This document shows positions 49,301-63,940 of a stretch of DNA of 64,000 nt, piece by piece. Position 1 is the first letter of the stretch. The number at the start of each line of letters is the position of its first letter. The position numbers and the translations under genes were made by a program. The notes beneath the pieces were generated by a model that ran no database searches, was not told where the DNA came from, and saw only the letters and a program-made list of their open reading frames with translations. Origin of the DNA: Brevipalpus yothersi (lineage: Eukaryota > Arthropoda > Arachnida > Trombidiformes > Tenuipalpidae); NCBI GenBank assembly GCA_003956705.1, contig QZCP01000229.1:61863-125862 (forward strand). Reading direction: 5' to 3'.

Positions 49301-52300
49301 TACTTTGTAACATTACATTCTTTGACTACCGATTCACAATAACCAATCTCTCACCTTAATCAAATGTATTGAAAATGCTATTATAGGGGGAAAATTTATT
49401 GATAATTCGCAATTTTTTGACGCCTTTTTTCAATCGACTGGGTGGCATTTCAGCCATTTCATAGGTAGCATAGAGCATTCTTGCACTCAAGATTGAAAAT
49501 TATTCCTATTTAAAATTCTATTTGCATTTAGAGAAGGTGACTAAAAGAATTTAATTGGTATATCGTGTGACTCCATATGCTTGCACGATGAGTATTCACA
49601 TATGTGATATCTTGATTTGAATATCGATTGATCATATGTTTTTCTCGTCTGATTGAAGGTGAAGGAGGTGAAAAAATTTTTATTTCCGACCATCGTTCAC
49701 CCATTATAAGCTACACCCTTTCATGTACACATAACGAAAAAAATAAGAAAATTTTATATATATTAATTTATTACAGATAACAGATCAATCGGGGAAGCTG
49801 TTTATCAGATTTTTCTCAGATGAAAACCCAAAATATTTCGTGATTGGCTTGCCTAATTAATCGTTCATGAAAATTTAGAACACTTTCACTCCTTTTCATC
49901 ATGAATCGACCGATTAAAGGTCTTTTCTCAGCACCTTAAGTTAAATTGGAATTATTTCTCTTAATCTTTGCTCTCTCTCTCTCTCTCTCTCTTTATAAAT
50001 ATTGTACAGCATCCCGAGGCTAAAAGGATTTTCATTTCATCTCTTTCTTGTGGAAGCTATGAAAAGTTTTCTCTCTTTTATCTGTTTCTTTATCCACATC
50101 AATGCTCATCTTGCTGATCAATACAATTCTAATTTATGTTTAAAGCTAATTTCATACTCACACTGGGTTACTCTTGAGAGTATGTCTCTGCTTGTGGTCT
50201 GATCCACTTAATTTGATATAAGAATTGGATGTATATTTATATTTTTCTCTCGCAATTTTCATTAGAAAAAGAGATATAGCCTCAGCAAAATTTTCGAGAT
50301 TTATCCAATTCAAATGCATATATTCTTGGTCTCCTATCGTTTTCATCTCATTAAATTGTTGTAAATCTGTTTACTATGCTCATATTTATATATATTTGCT
50401 TTAAGTATCATTTTCTCTTCAATCACATCTTCAAATTCAACTACACTAAACAAACTAGTGGTGTTGCTATGATCCGTTTTTTAAGTATTCAAGACAAGTG
50501 ATATACCGGTATTTAATGAGTGAACATAACCTGACACACTCGTTTCGATGGATCATTGATACATAATCATTGAACATTATTGATCTTATACTATGATATT
50601 TTCTTTTCATCATGTTATCTTTTCTAAATCTTTATGAGCATGAAACCACAATAATCTTTTCAATCCATTACACCACTTTTATATATGACCTGACAATATA
50701 CAGTATTCACTATGGATTGCCTACTTTTCCTCGTGCTGCTTGATTTTTTTCTTTGATCTTTTCGCTCTCTCTCTTCTTTCTTTATCTACTTTTATTTCAA
50801 AAAAATATATGCATCATGAATATCAATCATCAAGTACACATGGCTGCTCGATGTTTTGACGATGATGACGATCAAGATGAAGTATATATCACGGAAATGA
50901 ATTCAATCAGTCCACACATACACACAAATCTGATCGTGAGCTATCAGTCCTCGCGTTCCAAACGTTCCAAAACACCCAAAACACTGACTAGTAGTGTGTG
51001 TATGTATATATCATGGCATACACCATCAACCTTCGATTCGAGAACATTGAACACGAAAATTCTTTGATCTTATTAGATATCGATCGTATGAGCCACCCCC
51101 AAAAACTTATCACCATGGACTTGATGGAGCGAGCAAAAAAATTTTACCATCATTTTTATATCTACCTAGTTTGAGTATTAAGAATAGATAACCGCTGCTT
51201 CAGCTACTTTTTTTCGAATGTTTTTACTTTTAATTGGTGCTTAATTTTGCATCAATTAAATCATACCTTCAACATTAAACACAACATTGATTTATATTCT
51301 CACTTTCTCTCTTTCTCTTTCTCTTTTTTTGTATATTTTCAGAACTTTGTGGTGTCCTCTCGCATCTATCCACTGCCTTGAACCTAACTGCTACTGGAAA
51401 TTTGAGCAACTCTACTCGAAATCTGACGAAATTCAGCAAATTATTTTCGATAGCCATCGATGATTACAGGGTAAATGGAAACCTTTTTGCTGTTTCACAT
51501 CATTCACAATATTCGGGCTCATTTTAATGCGTGATCTGCTTGCCCTCCAACATATTCCGAAGCAGCCATTCAAATGACCTGTTCTCATCCAATTTAGCAT
51601 CCACTTGCATGGATGCTGAATGAGAGAGAGAGAGAGAGGAAAATAAGTAGAAACGGACAATCATGCAGCCACCGATTACGATCTTTATCTACTCTTTTTA
51701 TGATTTAATTCGGCAACTCTTCTTCTTCTTGTTGGCCTTTCTCTCCCATTCCTCACCCTACATCTTGAGGGGCTTTTCCTCATGTTCTCACTTTCTATTC
51801 GATACTTTAAGCTAACTGTTTTTTGATTTAAATTTTTATCTATCAATCATCAGCATCCATGGCTGTTGTCAGATCATCGGTCCTTGTCTGAATGTCTTTT
51901 TTCATTAGCCAAGATAAACTTATCATATCGGATGCAATCTCATTAAGTGACACATGAAGCAAAATCAGATCCTCTCTCTCTGACTTTCCAAGATGCTTCA
52001 TGAGTTATATTTTCCATTAGAATGATATATTTCTGGAAAAATTAGCTCAATTGGCTCATTATTCTCAAGACAATACAAGCTGGAATTTCTGAATTATTAA
52101 TTGAAATATTTCATCTTCTGATCAGAGAGGCTTGGAAGTTATGAATTATAATGATGAAATAACGTTGGGCTCTTCGCTCAATTTATGGACACGTTATGTG
52201 GATGGAGAAAAGGAAATGCTTCTCCAAAGAACTGGTCTGTTGATTGATTATGAGAAATCTAATCGAAATTTAGATAAAGCTAAGCCCAATAAAAAAGAAG

Positions 52301-54138
52301 CGGTAAGTTGAGAAAAATTTTCTCTTTATCTTCTTCTTCTTTCCAATAATACAATACAACATGGCACTTGAATCAGTTAACACTCGGAACGTTAACAATA
52401 TGCTTATCTTGAGATCCGAAACACAGTTGATATATTCAATATGAATACTGATTTTTAATTATCAGTGTAGTGAATTCTTATTTTCTATTACTGTGTTGAT
52501 CTGATATCTTTACACGATTACATGAAGATAACAGACCACTCAATTGTTTCTTCCTGTATTGAAAAATTTGTCCAATTTTTCATGGTGTTTACAAAACATA
52601 CATACATAATCCAAATGAATAGAGTTAATCTAGTTGATCAGCTTGATTTCAATCTCTCTTTCTCTTTTATCACTTTGCTCCAATGAATAACACTGAAAAC
52701 AAAATATAATTTAATACACACTCACAACAGCAACTCACAGTTGAGCCTAATTCATCTTCTCCTTCAGCCTGCCCACTGTTACAGGAACTAGCTACTTGCA
52801 TATAATATTTCTGAATCCACTTTGAATATTACAATTACCGTTATTCACCCACCTTTTCTTTCTTCTTTTTCTTCTTCATTTTCTTGATCCAATCAAATAT
52901 CCAACAAGAGCCACTGAAATGATTGCAATGATGAGATAGATGAGAAGGCTCACGAAGTGAATTTATATATATATATTAGACTTGATGTTATGATTTATTC
53001 TTTCTACCTCAATTTAAGCCGTTTTGATCAAGTGTTGTTGTATGTGTAGCTGGACAAACAGATCCACCAGCAAATACATATATACACCTGTATATATATG
53101 TACTGAACTGATAACAAATCGAATTGGACGCTTGGTTTGATTCGATGAATCAACACATCATAATCATCATCATATAGTTTCGAGTTTGAGGCTTTCGGGT
53201 CAACAGGTCACTGTGAGAAGAAAAAGTAGAGTCATCGATAAACTGACCATCAATGTCCATTTTCATTCTTAAACTTTATTTGGTGTTGATTTGGCCAATT
53301 TTGAAGGCCAATCGTACTCTCCATCATCATCTTCATCTCTTTTTTCTCTTTCTACCTTTCTCTACCTCTCTCTCTTCTCTTTCTTCTCATAATACTGAAT
53401 GAGCAATCAGCATTTTCCCATGAAAAGACTACTGAAATCGCTATCAAAAAAAGGAATAGAATTGAATTACCGTTAACATAAACCCTGCTACATTAACAGT
53501 GGTGGCCTCAGCTACCGTATTGCCTGGAACTCATCGAGGCTACCTTCTCTCAATCCATTCCTTGAGGCCTTTCCAATTATCTTATACTCTTCATATGATT
53601 ACCACTCTTTTCCAATATTTCACTCTTTTATCATGAAACTTTTTACCATGACATACACATACTTGGAAGCGCGCGCACACACTTCCAGCACTGTATCGAC
53701 ATTTTTGATCCCCAAGATTGTCCAACTTTTCAAAGTGAACTAAGATCATTACTCAATGATCCTTTATCCGTATGTTATGTGTGTCCAATAATCCAGCTTG
53801 TGTATGATTTCTTTTCTTGCTTCTAGGCTCAAGTCAAAATATTGGTGCCAATATTTGAGCATAAGGTGCGTGTAAGTGTGTGTGTGTATGTGAACTGTAT
53901 AAGATTATCACAATTCCTGTAGACCGATAGACACATACATACACTCTGTCTTTTCTGGATCGATTATTCATTCTCAATGATCGAATTCCTGAGGCTACTA
54001 TTAGCCTCCTTGACCGGGCTATCCAGCCGTTGGCTGCCCATTTTAGTGTACATATCTTTGATTCACTTTCAAATAACGACAATTGATTGGTTTGCAAAAG
54101 TTGTTCATTTAATTGTTGGGTTACCAAAGTATGGAAGT

Positions 54139-54187
<49 letters not shown>

Positions 54188-54949
54188 TATATATCTTCCG
54201 GTGTTTCCACTCTATTGGTGTTGGTATATGCTGAAAAATGTTACCATCCAATTGGTATTATTTTTCTTAATTAATGTTTTCCCAATGAATTAACATTTTC
54301 AATTCATTAGGATTGCTGGAAGGCACTTGACCAATTTGATTTCTTCGTTATTCCCTTTGATTTCAAGTTTCAAATTTTCTTTTTCTCTTCTTCTTCTTCT
54401 TCTTCTTGTTCGCCTTCTTTCCGCACGATAGTAGTGTCGATAATCGTTTGATGATGAAAATTCTGCCACTTTCAGCCCACTTCGTTGGGTTTCCACGTTC
54501 AGGAATAAAGAGAATACAAGAGAAAGAGAGAAGAAAGAGAGAAGAAAGAGAGAGAGTGAAAAATGGAAATCATACTTACTTACTTCTCATGATTGTGAGA
54601 ACTTAACTTACAACTAAACAATCTTCCTTTCGCTTCATGCCTATTATTGGGTACCAATATGCATACTTATACATATACCATTCTTTTGTTTGCATGTATC
54701 ACTAGATATGTGATTTGTTCTTTTCTAAAATGATGATATTCATCATTTCATTTTAATGGAAGAAAACCGACAGTGAATGCTTTTTACTTATGATCATTTC
54801 ACTCATCATGCAAAATTGACTTTCTCTCTTAACATATACATGTACATACATACTTACCATACATGTATACTCAGAATGAGTTTGCTGATCTTTCAATCAG
54901 ATTCTTCATCGCTACCGGGCAATTTGATTCTATCGAATTGCTTCAAGAG
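44028..54949 (+). CDS. Sorting nexin, SNX5/6/32-like (PX-BAR), 3' end uncertain
   Basis: SNX-BAR proteins bind phosphoinositides on endosomes and shape tubules for retrograde sorting. Exon 1 is 44028-44958, exon 2 51343-51470, exon 3 52126-52302; all phases match (1, 0, 0). The start is the first ATG; the frame upstream is open only from a TTG. Residues 1-105 are Asp/Asn/Ser-rich and disordered. The PX domain is at about 111-242 (VERNYDDFEQLHHF, GLIMPPIPDEP). The BAR helices begin near 275 (HKDCEEYFQNEKDW) and continue in exons 2-3, where LLQRTGLLIDYEKSNRNLDKA is very close to SNX5/6. A likely exon 4 is 53827-53871 and exon 5 54875-54949; both are phase 0 and align with the last BAR helix by spacing of conserved Phe, Glu and Leu. 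Exon 5 either stops (TGA at 54950) or is spliced at GTGAGT (54949), with more coding sequence beyond. Confidence is high for exons 1-3, moderate to low for 4-5. Confidence 0.85.
46191..46366. repeat. (CT)n microsatellite spanning an assembly gap
   Basis: CT units run to 46235, then 76 N, then CT units from 46312 to 46366. The array is in the first sorting nexin intron. Its true length is unknown. Confidence 0.97.
46236..46311. other. Assembly gap, 76 N
   Basis: Unresolved bases entirely inside a CT array. The gap size is not a round default value, so it may be an estimate from read pairs. Confidence 0.99.
54138..54184. repeat. (AG)n microsatellite
   Basis: AG array with one AAAG interruption, between proposed exons 4 and 5 of the sorting nexin. 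Confidence 0.96.
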
Positions 54950-55199
54950 TGAGTGAGAGAGAGAATATATTTGAATATTCCATTTTCCGATTTTGGATTA
55001 TGATGATAGGGGCTAGATGCGACATTATGTTCCTCTTTTTTGCATTTCGATTTCTAATAATAATATTCACTTTTATTTAACTTTTTTGCGGTATTTTCGC
55101 TATCAAAAAAGTGAGATATTTCAACCAATTTATACAAAATAATTGTCATAAATATGCAACTAAGTTTCGTGATTATAATTGCTCTTATTTTGTTTCTCA

Positions 55200-55202
<3 letters not shown>

Positions 55203-55240
<38 letters not shown>
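55203..55240. repeat. (CT)n microsatellite
   Basis: About 19 CT units, downstream of the last proposed sorting nexin exon. Confidence 0.97.
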
Positions 55241-55242
<2 letters not shown>

Positions 55243-58200
55243 GATCTATCTCCCGATATCTTTTTCCAATTTATGGTACTAAATCATCAGTTGTTACTAA
55301 TCTGATCTTCACAAAGATCAGTTGTAATGGAAAAAACATTGAATTACGATTGCCTTTTGAACATGCACCAGATATTCTTTTCAACTTTCAAAATCTGATG
55401 ATCCTTTTCGAGAAAAAGGGATCATCTTCTTATCTTTGATTTCAAGAACTTTGACTCGAATTTGGAGCCACTTTTTTCTCGATTCGCCTCTTGACCAGGC
55501 ATTTAATTTCTGCCTTTCGATTCTTTCGATTCTAACTTCAATATTTGTCTCCCCTCCTTATCTTTTTATTTATTCTTCTTGAGAACTCATCAAAACTCGG
55601 AATTTAAGATTGATTAACAGGAATCCTCTAAATTTTGATACCTCCCATCAGATAATCGGTCACTTAGAGCACTTTCAGCTTTAGCTCCCTGAATTTCAAG
55701 AAATTCATTCAACTTTTTGATATCAACATTATCATGACAAGAGCTTTATTATTATTGTTGTTGATCTCAAATTTTTGAGTGTATCATGCAAATGATCACT
55801 TGTTATTGGATCTGGCTCAGGAAAAAAGATCACAAATATTGAAAATTTTCGAAAGTTTCCTGATGGATGAGACGTGAAGTTTGTGTATGTTATTCCTCTA
55901 TATCCTATCTCAGCATTCTGAACTTCATGATGTCTGTTTTCAATGAATCGAAAGCATCTTTTCTATCTCTCCCTTCTTCCACAAACTTTTAGCTTGATAT
56001 TCTTTTCCAAAACTTTCTCATTCAACTTCTTATTAGCTCTTGAGCAACTAATCGAACAAAATAAGCTATCTAATAGAATTGATAAATTGATACAACAAAT
56101 TGGCTATTATTTCTCAACAAATACTCTCTCTCTCTTTCTCGAAAGCTTTATTGATATTTCACTTTTCCTTATTGCAAATTTATCCAGATTGTTCACGTTT
56201 TTTAATGTAGCCTTTTTCCAACATCATTTTCTCACAGCTTCCGTTCCGTCTAGCCACCGCACCTCTATATTCACTTTCTATCTATCTTCACTTGATGGTG
56301 AGAATTTTTTCTCTTCAATAATCGATCAATTGTATCATGATCATCTTTCCTGATAAGTGACCAGCAGTTTTGGATTCATTCTTATTTCCCAATCGAAGCA
56401 CACACGAACACAAAACGCTTTTAGTTTATCAATCATTATCAAGTGTGTACATTATCGTTACCTGTAATCCAAATGGTCCACACACTTGGACAACTGATAT
56501 AGTAAAAGAAAGATAGAGAGAAGACTTAAAATGCCATTGAGTTGAGCCAACACAATCTCTTCATCATAATTGATTGAAACCCCTTAACCACCTCACTTGT
56601 TGAGGATCGAGGTAGCCACTTCTCATCGGATCATGTATCTGGAAATGAATACTGAAAATGACCAGATACATGCTATTCTGTCCTTTATCCCTATATTTCT
56701 TGAGTCTCGCCTACAACTATTATTCCCTCCTTCTTGAACATCATTTTCTTCTCTATTCAAATGTTGTAGACCAGAAAAGAATTCATTTTGACTAATTTTA
56801 ACATCATTTGCTCTACAATTAGAAGCTAATTTTGTATACTCTTGGCAGTCATTAAATGCGTCTGATTCATTATACTAGTCTCTTCAGGGAATCCAGTTGA
56901 GTTCTCTCATTAAGAGCCTCTGTTTTTCGATTCGTTGTCCTATTGACCTGATCAGTTATCTTACCAAATCAGATTTCAAACATCAAATGCATTCTTCTCT
57001 GTTGATTTTCTTTTCCCAAAATCTTCGATCTAACTTCATCATTATAGTTGAACCATTACATCTTCTCTCTCTGCCTAAGGAACATTCATTTAATCGCAAA
57101 ACAAAATTCCTTCACTGTCTATCTGTTGATAGACTTTCATCATCGATCAATATTCAATCATCGTCAGATCAATTGACCGCTCTGATTAGCCATATGTGGT
57201 CAGATTGAGCAAGTGAGCGAAAGAAAACAACTTTTTCGAAATAGCTTTATTCCCCTCCAGGCTTACATCATGAGCTTCATAACTCATTCTTGGATTAGAA
57301 TATTGCATGATATTCTTTTTGTTTATGGAAGATGAGCGAAGATGAGAGAGAGAACGAAAGAGTTGGACAGATGAAATATAAGCATAAAGGAAGTGATGAG
57401 AAGCCAAATTAATGATGAGCAGATCGCCTGAAATTGATCGCCTCTCATCAGATACATCCTGCGTGCATCTTAAATCCTTTGCTTAGTAGACTAAATATTG
57501 AACTGAGCACTTCCATCCTCTTGATGAGTATTTGATTTTCTCTCTCTCTTTCTTTCTTTCTCTCTATCATGTTGAATTTGATGCAATGTAGAGAGATGTA
57601 ATGGCCATCAATCTATTGATCAAGAGATGCCCGTTTCACATCATCGATACCAATGTCTATTGCGATTGAGAATCAATCATGAACGACACTTTCCGGAGGA
57701 GAGAGAAGAGAAATGCAGTGAAGCGATTTGCTGAATGAGCTTTTAAATTTTTTCTTGATTGATTGTCACTTATGATTGGTGTTGATGATTTGAATGGTGG
57801 TGGAAGTATAAAAAATCTTCCAAATGAACTGTTAGACAAGTGATTTCTAGGCTTTTTCTCCTTCTTCTTCTTATTCTTGATAAATGAGTGGTCAACAACA
57901 TGTATTCAACGAAAAATTTTTCAAGATGAACATTCTAATAACGGTCCAGAATCATGGTCAACCAGGCCGAGCGTTTGATGCATATCTTTGAACTCAGTGA
58001 TTGAAAATAAAATGATTCCTCCTGAAAAATCAGGGCAACTATGTGTGGAGGTCAGGCTACCGTTTAGAGATCATCATAATTGCGGATCTCTCTAATTATG
58101 AATATATATGTTGAAATTGTTTCTCTCTCTTTCTTGTATACACTTTGTCGTTCATTTCAATCCATTCAATTGGAAGTAGTTGTAGAAAAACTGGTCACAT

Positions 58201-61200
58201 GATGTTCATGGTAGATATAATATAAGCTGTTGAATTTATACATGTATGTTCTACATTATTATTATTGAGCATATTTTTGTATCTTATATTTTGATGGCTC
58301 ATTGAATTTTCAATTCAGGATTAAAATGATGTGTTCAGATTCGGTCATCGAACGATTTTACATTATCTTTTCGATGAATACAAAAGCAGCCTTTTGTTTT
58401 GCTTAGTAGCTTTTTCTGTTGAAATAATTTGTATGAAGTTAAAGTGTTTTTTTCATGATTGTCTTGTGTATCAGGCTTCCGAAATATTGTTCATCATCAC
58501 TTTCGGTGCTTTTTTTATCTGAATTCATATTCATTCCAAGATTATTATATACCCAATTGTCATGTCAAAGCGTCCAGAAAATTTTTCCTCTCCTACTATA
58601 AGTTGCCGAAAATTCAGATCAGCAAAATTGTTTGGGATACGCTCCTTGAATCTATCTCTTTTATTTTATCCATTCTTTATCTCTATTCTGTATAGTTTCT
58701 CTCTCATACACTTTGGCTGGAAAAACATCGATTGATCACCTTTTCATAATGAATAGATAATGAACTTTTCTATCAGCTCTGATTGGTACCTATTTTTCTC
58801 TCTGTAAATTAAGGTTACCTATAGACCATCATTTGGCAACTCAATTTGGCAATCATTCCCACATACATACACACGTGTTATATATTCTAGCAAACACTTT
58901 TTGATGCTGAAACTGGAATCGAAACATATCTATTCACTTATTTTCGGCCTAAAAAAGTCCATTCGTTTGATCTTTATTTTGGTCTCTTTTCAATTTGATC
59001 AACTCTCTTTCACACACTCATTCATTCTTCCATCCATTCATTCATTGCCTGTATCTTGAATAATATTGCTTCAACAGCCATTTGTTTTATCTGAACATCT
59101 CTTCTTCTCACCTAATACCCACAATAGTGTGTATCAGTAGGATTCTGGTCCATCTATGCTATTGAATTATCCATCTCATCAAATCATTTGACCTCTCTCT
59201 CTCTCCATCTCTTTTACTTGTTCATCTTCTTGTTTAAGTGGATTTGTTGCAAATTCAATTCAGCTTCCCATCAGTATTTCTTCTCTCTCTCTTGCCCTGT
59301 CTTCCCTCTCTCATTCGTAATACTATCAAACTGAAAGTGACATTAGCCTTCTGACTTTATAATTTTATCTGTCATTGAAAAAAAGCCGCTCAGCAGCATC
59401 TGACCAAACAGGCCATCACTATCATCATCAGGAAAAAAGAGTAACTGAATCGTTCGATTCTGATTTGATGAATATATATATTTCATCAGCCAATTAAGTT
59501 CATGCTGTGATGGAGGAAGAGAGAGAGAAGGGGGAAGAGGAAGATGAAGATGAGAAGATTGAGATACTGAGCATCAGGAGTGTGGCTTGAAACAGTCCAA
59601 GTGATGCGGGTGGCTGAACGGACCAGATCATCATCAACCTCTCGATTTGTTTAGGAGCCATCCTCCTCACAAGTCAGTCAGAGGCATACTTTTTTAAAAA
59701 TCCACTTTTTATAACAAGACACCTAATGTTATGAACATGTTCTCCGATTAGCATTTTGAAGATTAAATTTCTTGTCTGAGAGTTTTCGGATAGATAGTCA
59801 ACCTCAGAATCATGGCCCAGAATGAACAAGGATTCCTTTCTTCCTAGTGAGAGTACATTAACAAACTTAACGGTTCTTTTCTCTCTAATTTTTTTGATTT
59901 TTGTTCCCAATCAGAAGAACATTACTCAGTCTACACTCTTCCAGCCAATGTTCTTCTAATCATCACTTACTTGATGATGAAGCGTGAGATAAGCGATTTT
60001 TATCGAGCAATCAACACTTTTCGATAAAGTGGACAATTATGATTATTATTATGATTGTGACTATAATTTTTGAGAAAATTTTTGAGTTCTGATTACAATG
60101 CTTGACTCCAGTTATCAATATAACTGAAATAAAAGGGTGTTGAACGATCACTTTTTCGGAAGTACTTCAATTTGACCGAAGAGAGAGAGAGAGAGAGAGA
60201 GAGAGTCCGCAAGCTTGCCGAACAGATCGTTGATTCTGAATCATGATAGTGATTCGGACAAGTATTTATATTCATTCACCCCTAACTTAAGATGATTCGG
60301 AATATGGTGTCAGAAAACTCACCCGATTGACAGCCCTTTTCGGTTTCATTTCTCAAATTTTTTGTCAGCACATTTATGTACGTGTGTGTGAGTGTTTGGG
60401 CATCTCTGATTTTTATCTAATCGATACAAATCTTGAAATGAAGATGATGAATAATTTGAGTAAGGGCCTCCGTTCGTGTATGAAGAAACAAAGATGAACA
60501 TGATGAATATACGCACACAACTTCAGAATAAAATGTGGGGGAAAAGTACACTGATAGCCTTATCGCAAGCAGCTTCCAGTCCACTTTCCCCCTGCACTTT
60601 TATTATGAAGTTGTATATATATACCTAAAGCTTGCGTATTGATGCTCGAAAACACATCTTCTCCTCTTCTTTTTGATCTTCTCACTATCATCTCAAATCA
60701 ATGGCCCATCTGATTTGGTTCCTCTTCCCATCTTTTCATTTTTGTACGAATGCTGAAAACTGATGGGCCTCGAGTTGAACGGCCGACGTGAAAAAAATAT
60801 CACTAATACCACTATTACTACCTCTTACCCAAGGATCGAGGCCCGATTGATGGGAAAGAGACAAAGAGAGAAAGATCAGGTCTCAGACTAGATGATCACA
60901 TTCATTGCATTGGCTTAGTGTATTGAGTTCTCAACGAATTCATGATGTTTCTGATAGAAAAAAAATACACCTCTCACCTAATGTATTTGAGAAGTGTTGA
61001 AATGTCTTGAGTCTGTAATATTTCCCAGTTTTTTGGGACATTATGAAAAGTTTCTTGTACCCCATGAGAGAGTAGTCTGTAATAGTAGTAGTGATATCTA
61101 TTCAAAAAGTTCAGAGAAAAAAAATCGTTGTTGAAAATTCAATATATGATCAATATATTTCACGAAATCAACCAGCCTTTTCAAAATTGAGTATATCAGT

Positions 61201-63938
61201 TGTTGAATATTAGCTGCTGAAAGAGATGGATGAAGATCAGGATTCAAGAATGAGAATTTGACAAGTTCTCAAATTCAAAATCTTGTGATTGATTTTTTGA
61301 AATTTCAACAGGCTTTGAAGGTTACTTCGTGTCTTCTTGGTTTGCGGATAGGAGGAGAGGAACTGTTTAATTTTGATGATGATTTAGGAAGATTCCATCA
61401 CGATTCACCTGATTGAAAACTCGATCAAGTGACAAGTGATTATACTGTTATGAGAAATAACAGTAGAAATTAAGTTTCTGGAGACAAATCGAGTTAAGTG
61501 AAAAAGATATTTGAGATGAAGCTCTTCAGGTAAAATGATATACATTCTGTTTGTTGCTACTTTTAGGTTCAATGGATAAATGTATTGAAAGAGAAATAAA
61601 TAGTTTGAAGATTTACTCATCATGTATTGTTGACTGTATCAAATATATCATCAACATTGATGGATTCACTAGTTAATGGACATTTTTTTCCTCTACCTCT
61701 GTTATGATCGTTTACCGAAGTTATCTTCTTTTTCCCACCTCTGCTTCCAGGTTGGGAGGAAGGAAGGAAGAGAGAAGATGAGGAGTAAAAGGAGAAGAAA
61801 AGGTCTCCTTTTTTATATACTAATTTGAGGTTTATGTTTACAATAGATATACAGAGTCTATTTGATCACGAATCGGTAAATGGCTAAATGGCTAGATTAA
61901 ATGATCAAATCTATATGTAATTGAGTTTATCTAAATGTTTTTATAGTAGGAGAGTAGATTTTTGTTTCTCTCCATCTCTCTCTAAAACGACTTTTTATAT
62001 ATGGTCATAATGTGACATGTATTAACCCTTAAACGATAAGCATCTTCACGAGACCGTATAAAATGTCATTTTGGTCATGATTGTGATTTTACTGTGTGTT
62101 TGATCGTGCTTTTGATGATGAATCAGGAAGAATAAGTATCATGAATACAAACACTAGAGAGAAGGAAGAGAGAGAGAGAGATGGAAAGATCAAAAATTTG
62201 TGGTCGATGATCGCCAAGCTACTCTTTGGGGATGTCATATGATGTAAGGAATGATGAGGAACAATTATACATTCAGAACCTATTGAATAATGTGTTCTCT
62301 TCAAATTAGATTTCTTCTCTTTTTTTCCTTGAAAAAAGAAGAAAAACAAATACATGCGACAAGTATTTGAAAAATTTATTCATACATACACACAAAGTAC
62401 ATACTCGCGATTCATTCATGTTAGAATGTTCTCATCCATCCTTTTGGAGTATTGTCTTTAATCCTTAATTAATCAGCGTATCCGTTTTTGTTAGTCTATT
62501 TGAAGGCTTCTCTTTCATTTGGATGAAAATGTTTATATATATTATCTCTCTCAATTAATTGCAATTGCTTGTATGTTACTGGAAAATGTTGAAAAGAAAT
62601 ACGTGTCAAAAGGTTTACTGTTTTATCAATTGTTTACGGAAGATGATACAATGACCGGATAGATTTGAAAATAAAGATGAAGAAGAGAGAGAGAGAGAAT
62701 GTCATCTTCGGTATTTCAATCTTTCCTTGTTGATTCTTCACAAGAAAAGTTTTTTCTTCTTCGACATATCAAAACTCTTCCTCATTTCTCTCATAAGATT
62801 TTGGAAGGCCAATTAGGAGAGAGATAGAAGCCCTACTCATCACTAGTGTTGAGAAATTGTGATGTGTGTGTATTGGAATCCAGCGGATGTTGTTCATGGT
62901 TTCATGATCAAATCGGTCAGGCGATCATCCGGCTTTAAAGAGAGAGACAAGAGAAAATCAAATGTTCAACTCTTCATCACAGATCCACACATGATGATCG
63001 ATAAAAACATTTCTCTTTCTCTTTCTACGTGACTTGAAATATTGAAGATGTCCAATCGTAATCACGTATTCACGTATTCTGATTACAGAGATTATCATCA
63101 CTGATCAATCTTAGATTTTAGTGATTTACTACACCAAACTCTACCCTGTATGTATGTGTGTGTGTGTGTGTTCCCTTGGCAAGACAGTAGTCACTACTTG
63201 GACAGATCCCATAATTTTTCTTCTTCCCTCCGAAATCTCTTCGAAGGTTGATTACGATACTGTCATTTAACTGATTTAGTCCATGAAGATCAGAAGAGGG
63301 AGAGAGAGAGGGAGGAAGAAAAAGATGACCGTGCAATTGAGAAAACATGGTTAATTGGAGATGCTTCCATAACTTGTGTGTATGCTGCGTGTGATAGATT
63401 TGATTTCAAATATCATGCCTTGGAGAAAGAAGTACAAGAGTAGCAACTACTCAACTCAACATGGAAAACAAGATCATTTTGCAGGATATGATTCCATCGA
63501 AGTTTTCCTTCTCCATGTACAGGGAGACTCTTATCATCTCATTATTGCTCCACATCATGGACTCATTTTCATATTACCGTAGTAATTCTCTCTCTTTAAC
63601 GTAGACTTCTCTGTTATTGAATGCTGATACCTTGAGAGAATCTTACCTTATTCTCACTCGCTAAAACTTGTATCCGGTGAGAAAGATAAACTTTTTTCAG
63701 GCCAAATGGGCTCAAATCGGACCCAGTAATAGATGGCGCAAACAAAAATTGGAGTAAAAGTTTGAAGGATTGAATCGAATTGGTAGCCAGATTGGTGGTT
63801 AAGTATATTGCCTGAAGGCAGTAGCAAGTACATGAAAAGTGGAGAAAGAGAGAAAGAAAGAGAAAGAGAGAGAGAGAAGTGAATTGAGATAGAGGAGTAG
63901 GAGGAGAAGAGAGGAAAGAAGCTGAGCGATTCAGTGAG

Positions 63939-63940
<2 letters not shown>

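Larger units (their letters stand above)
44959..51342 (+). other. First intron of the sorting nexin gene
   Basis: The 6.4-kb intron (GTAAGC donor, TATTTTCAG acceptor) holds the gapped CT array at 46191-46366, CTA/TTG-type triplet runs (47331-47372, 47594-47635, 48271-48289) and pyrimidine-rich stretches. A short open piece around 50816-50990 with a DDDDDQDE run might be an alternative exon but lacks clear borders. No nested gene was recognised. Confidence 0.7.

Noticed and set aside
50816..51065. Possible alternative exon in sorting nexin intron 1 with a DDDDDQDE run
   Set aside because: No clear acceptor and only a weak GTGTGT donor. It does not match any part of SNX5/6.
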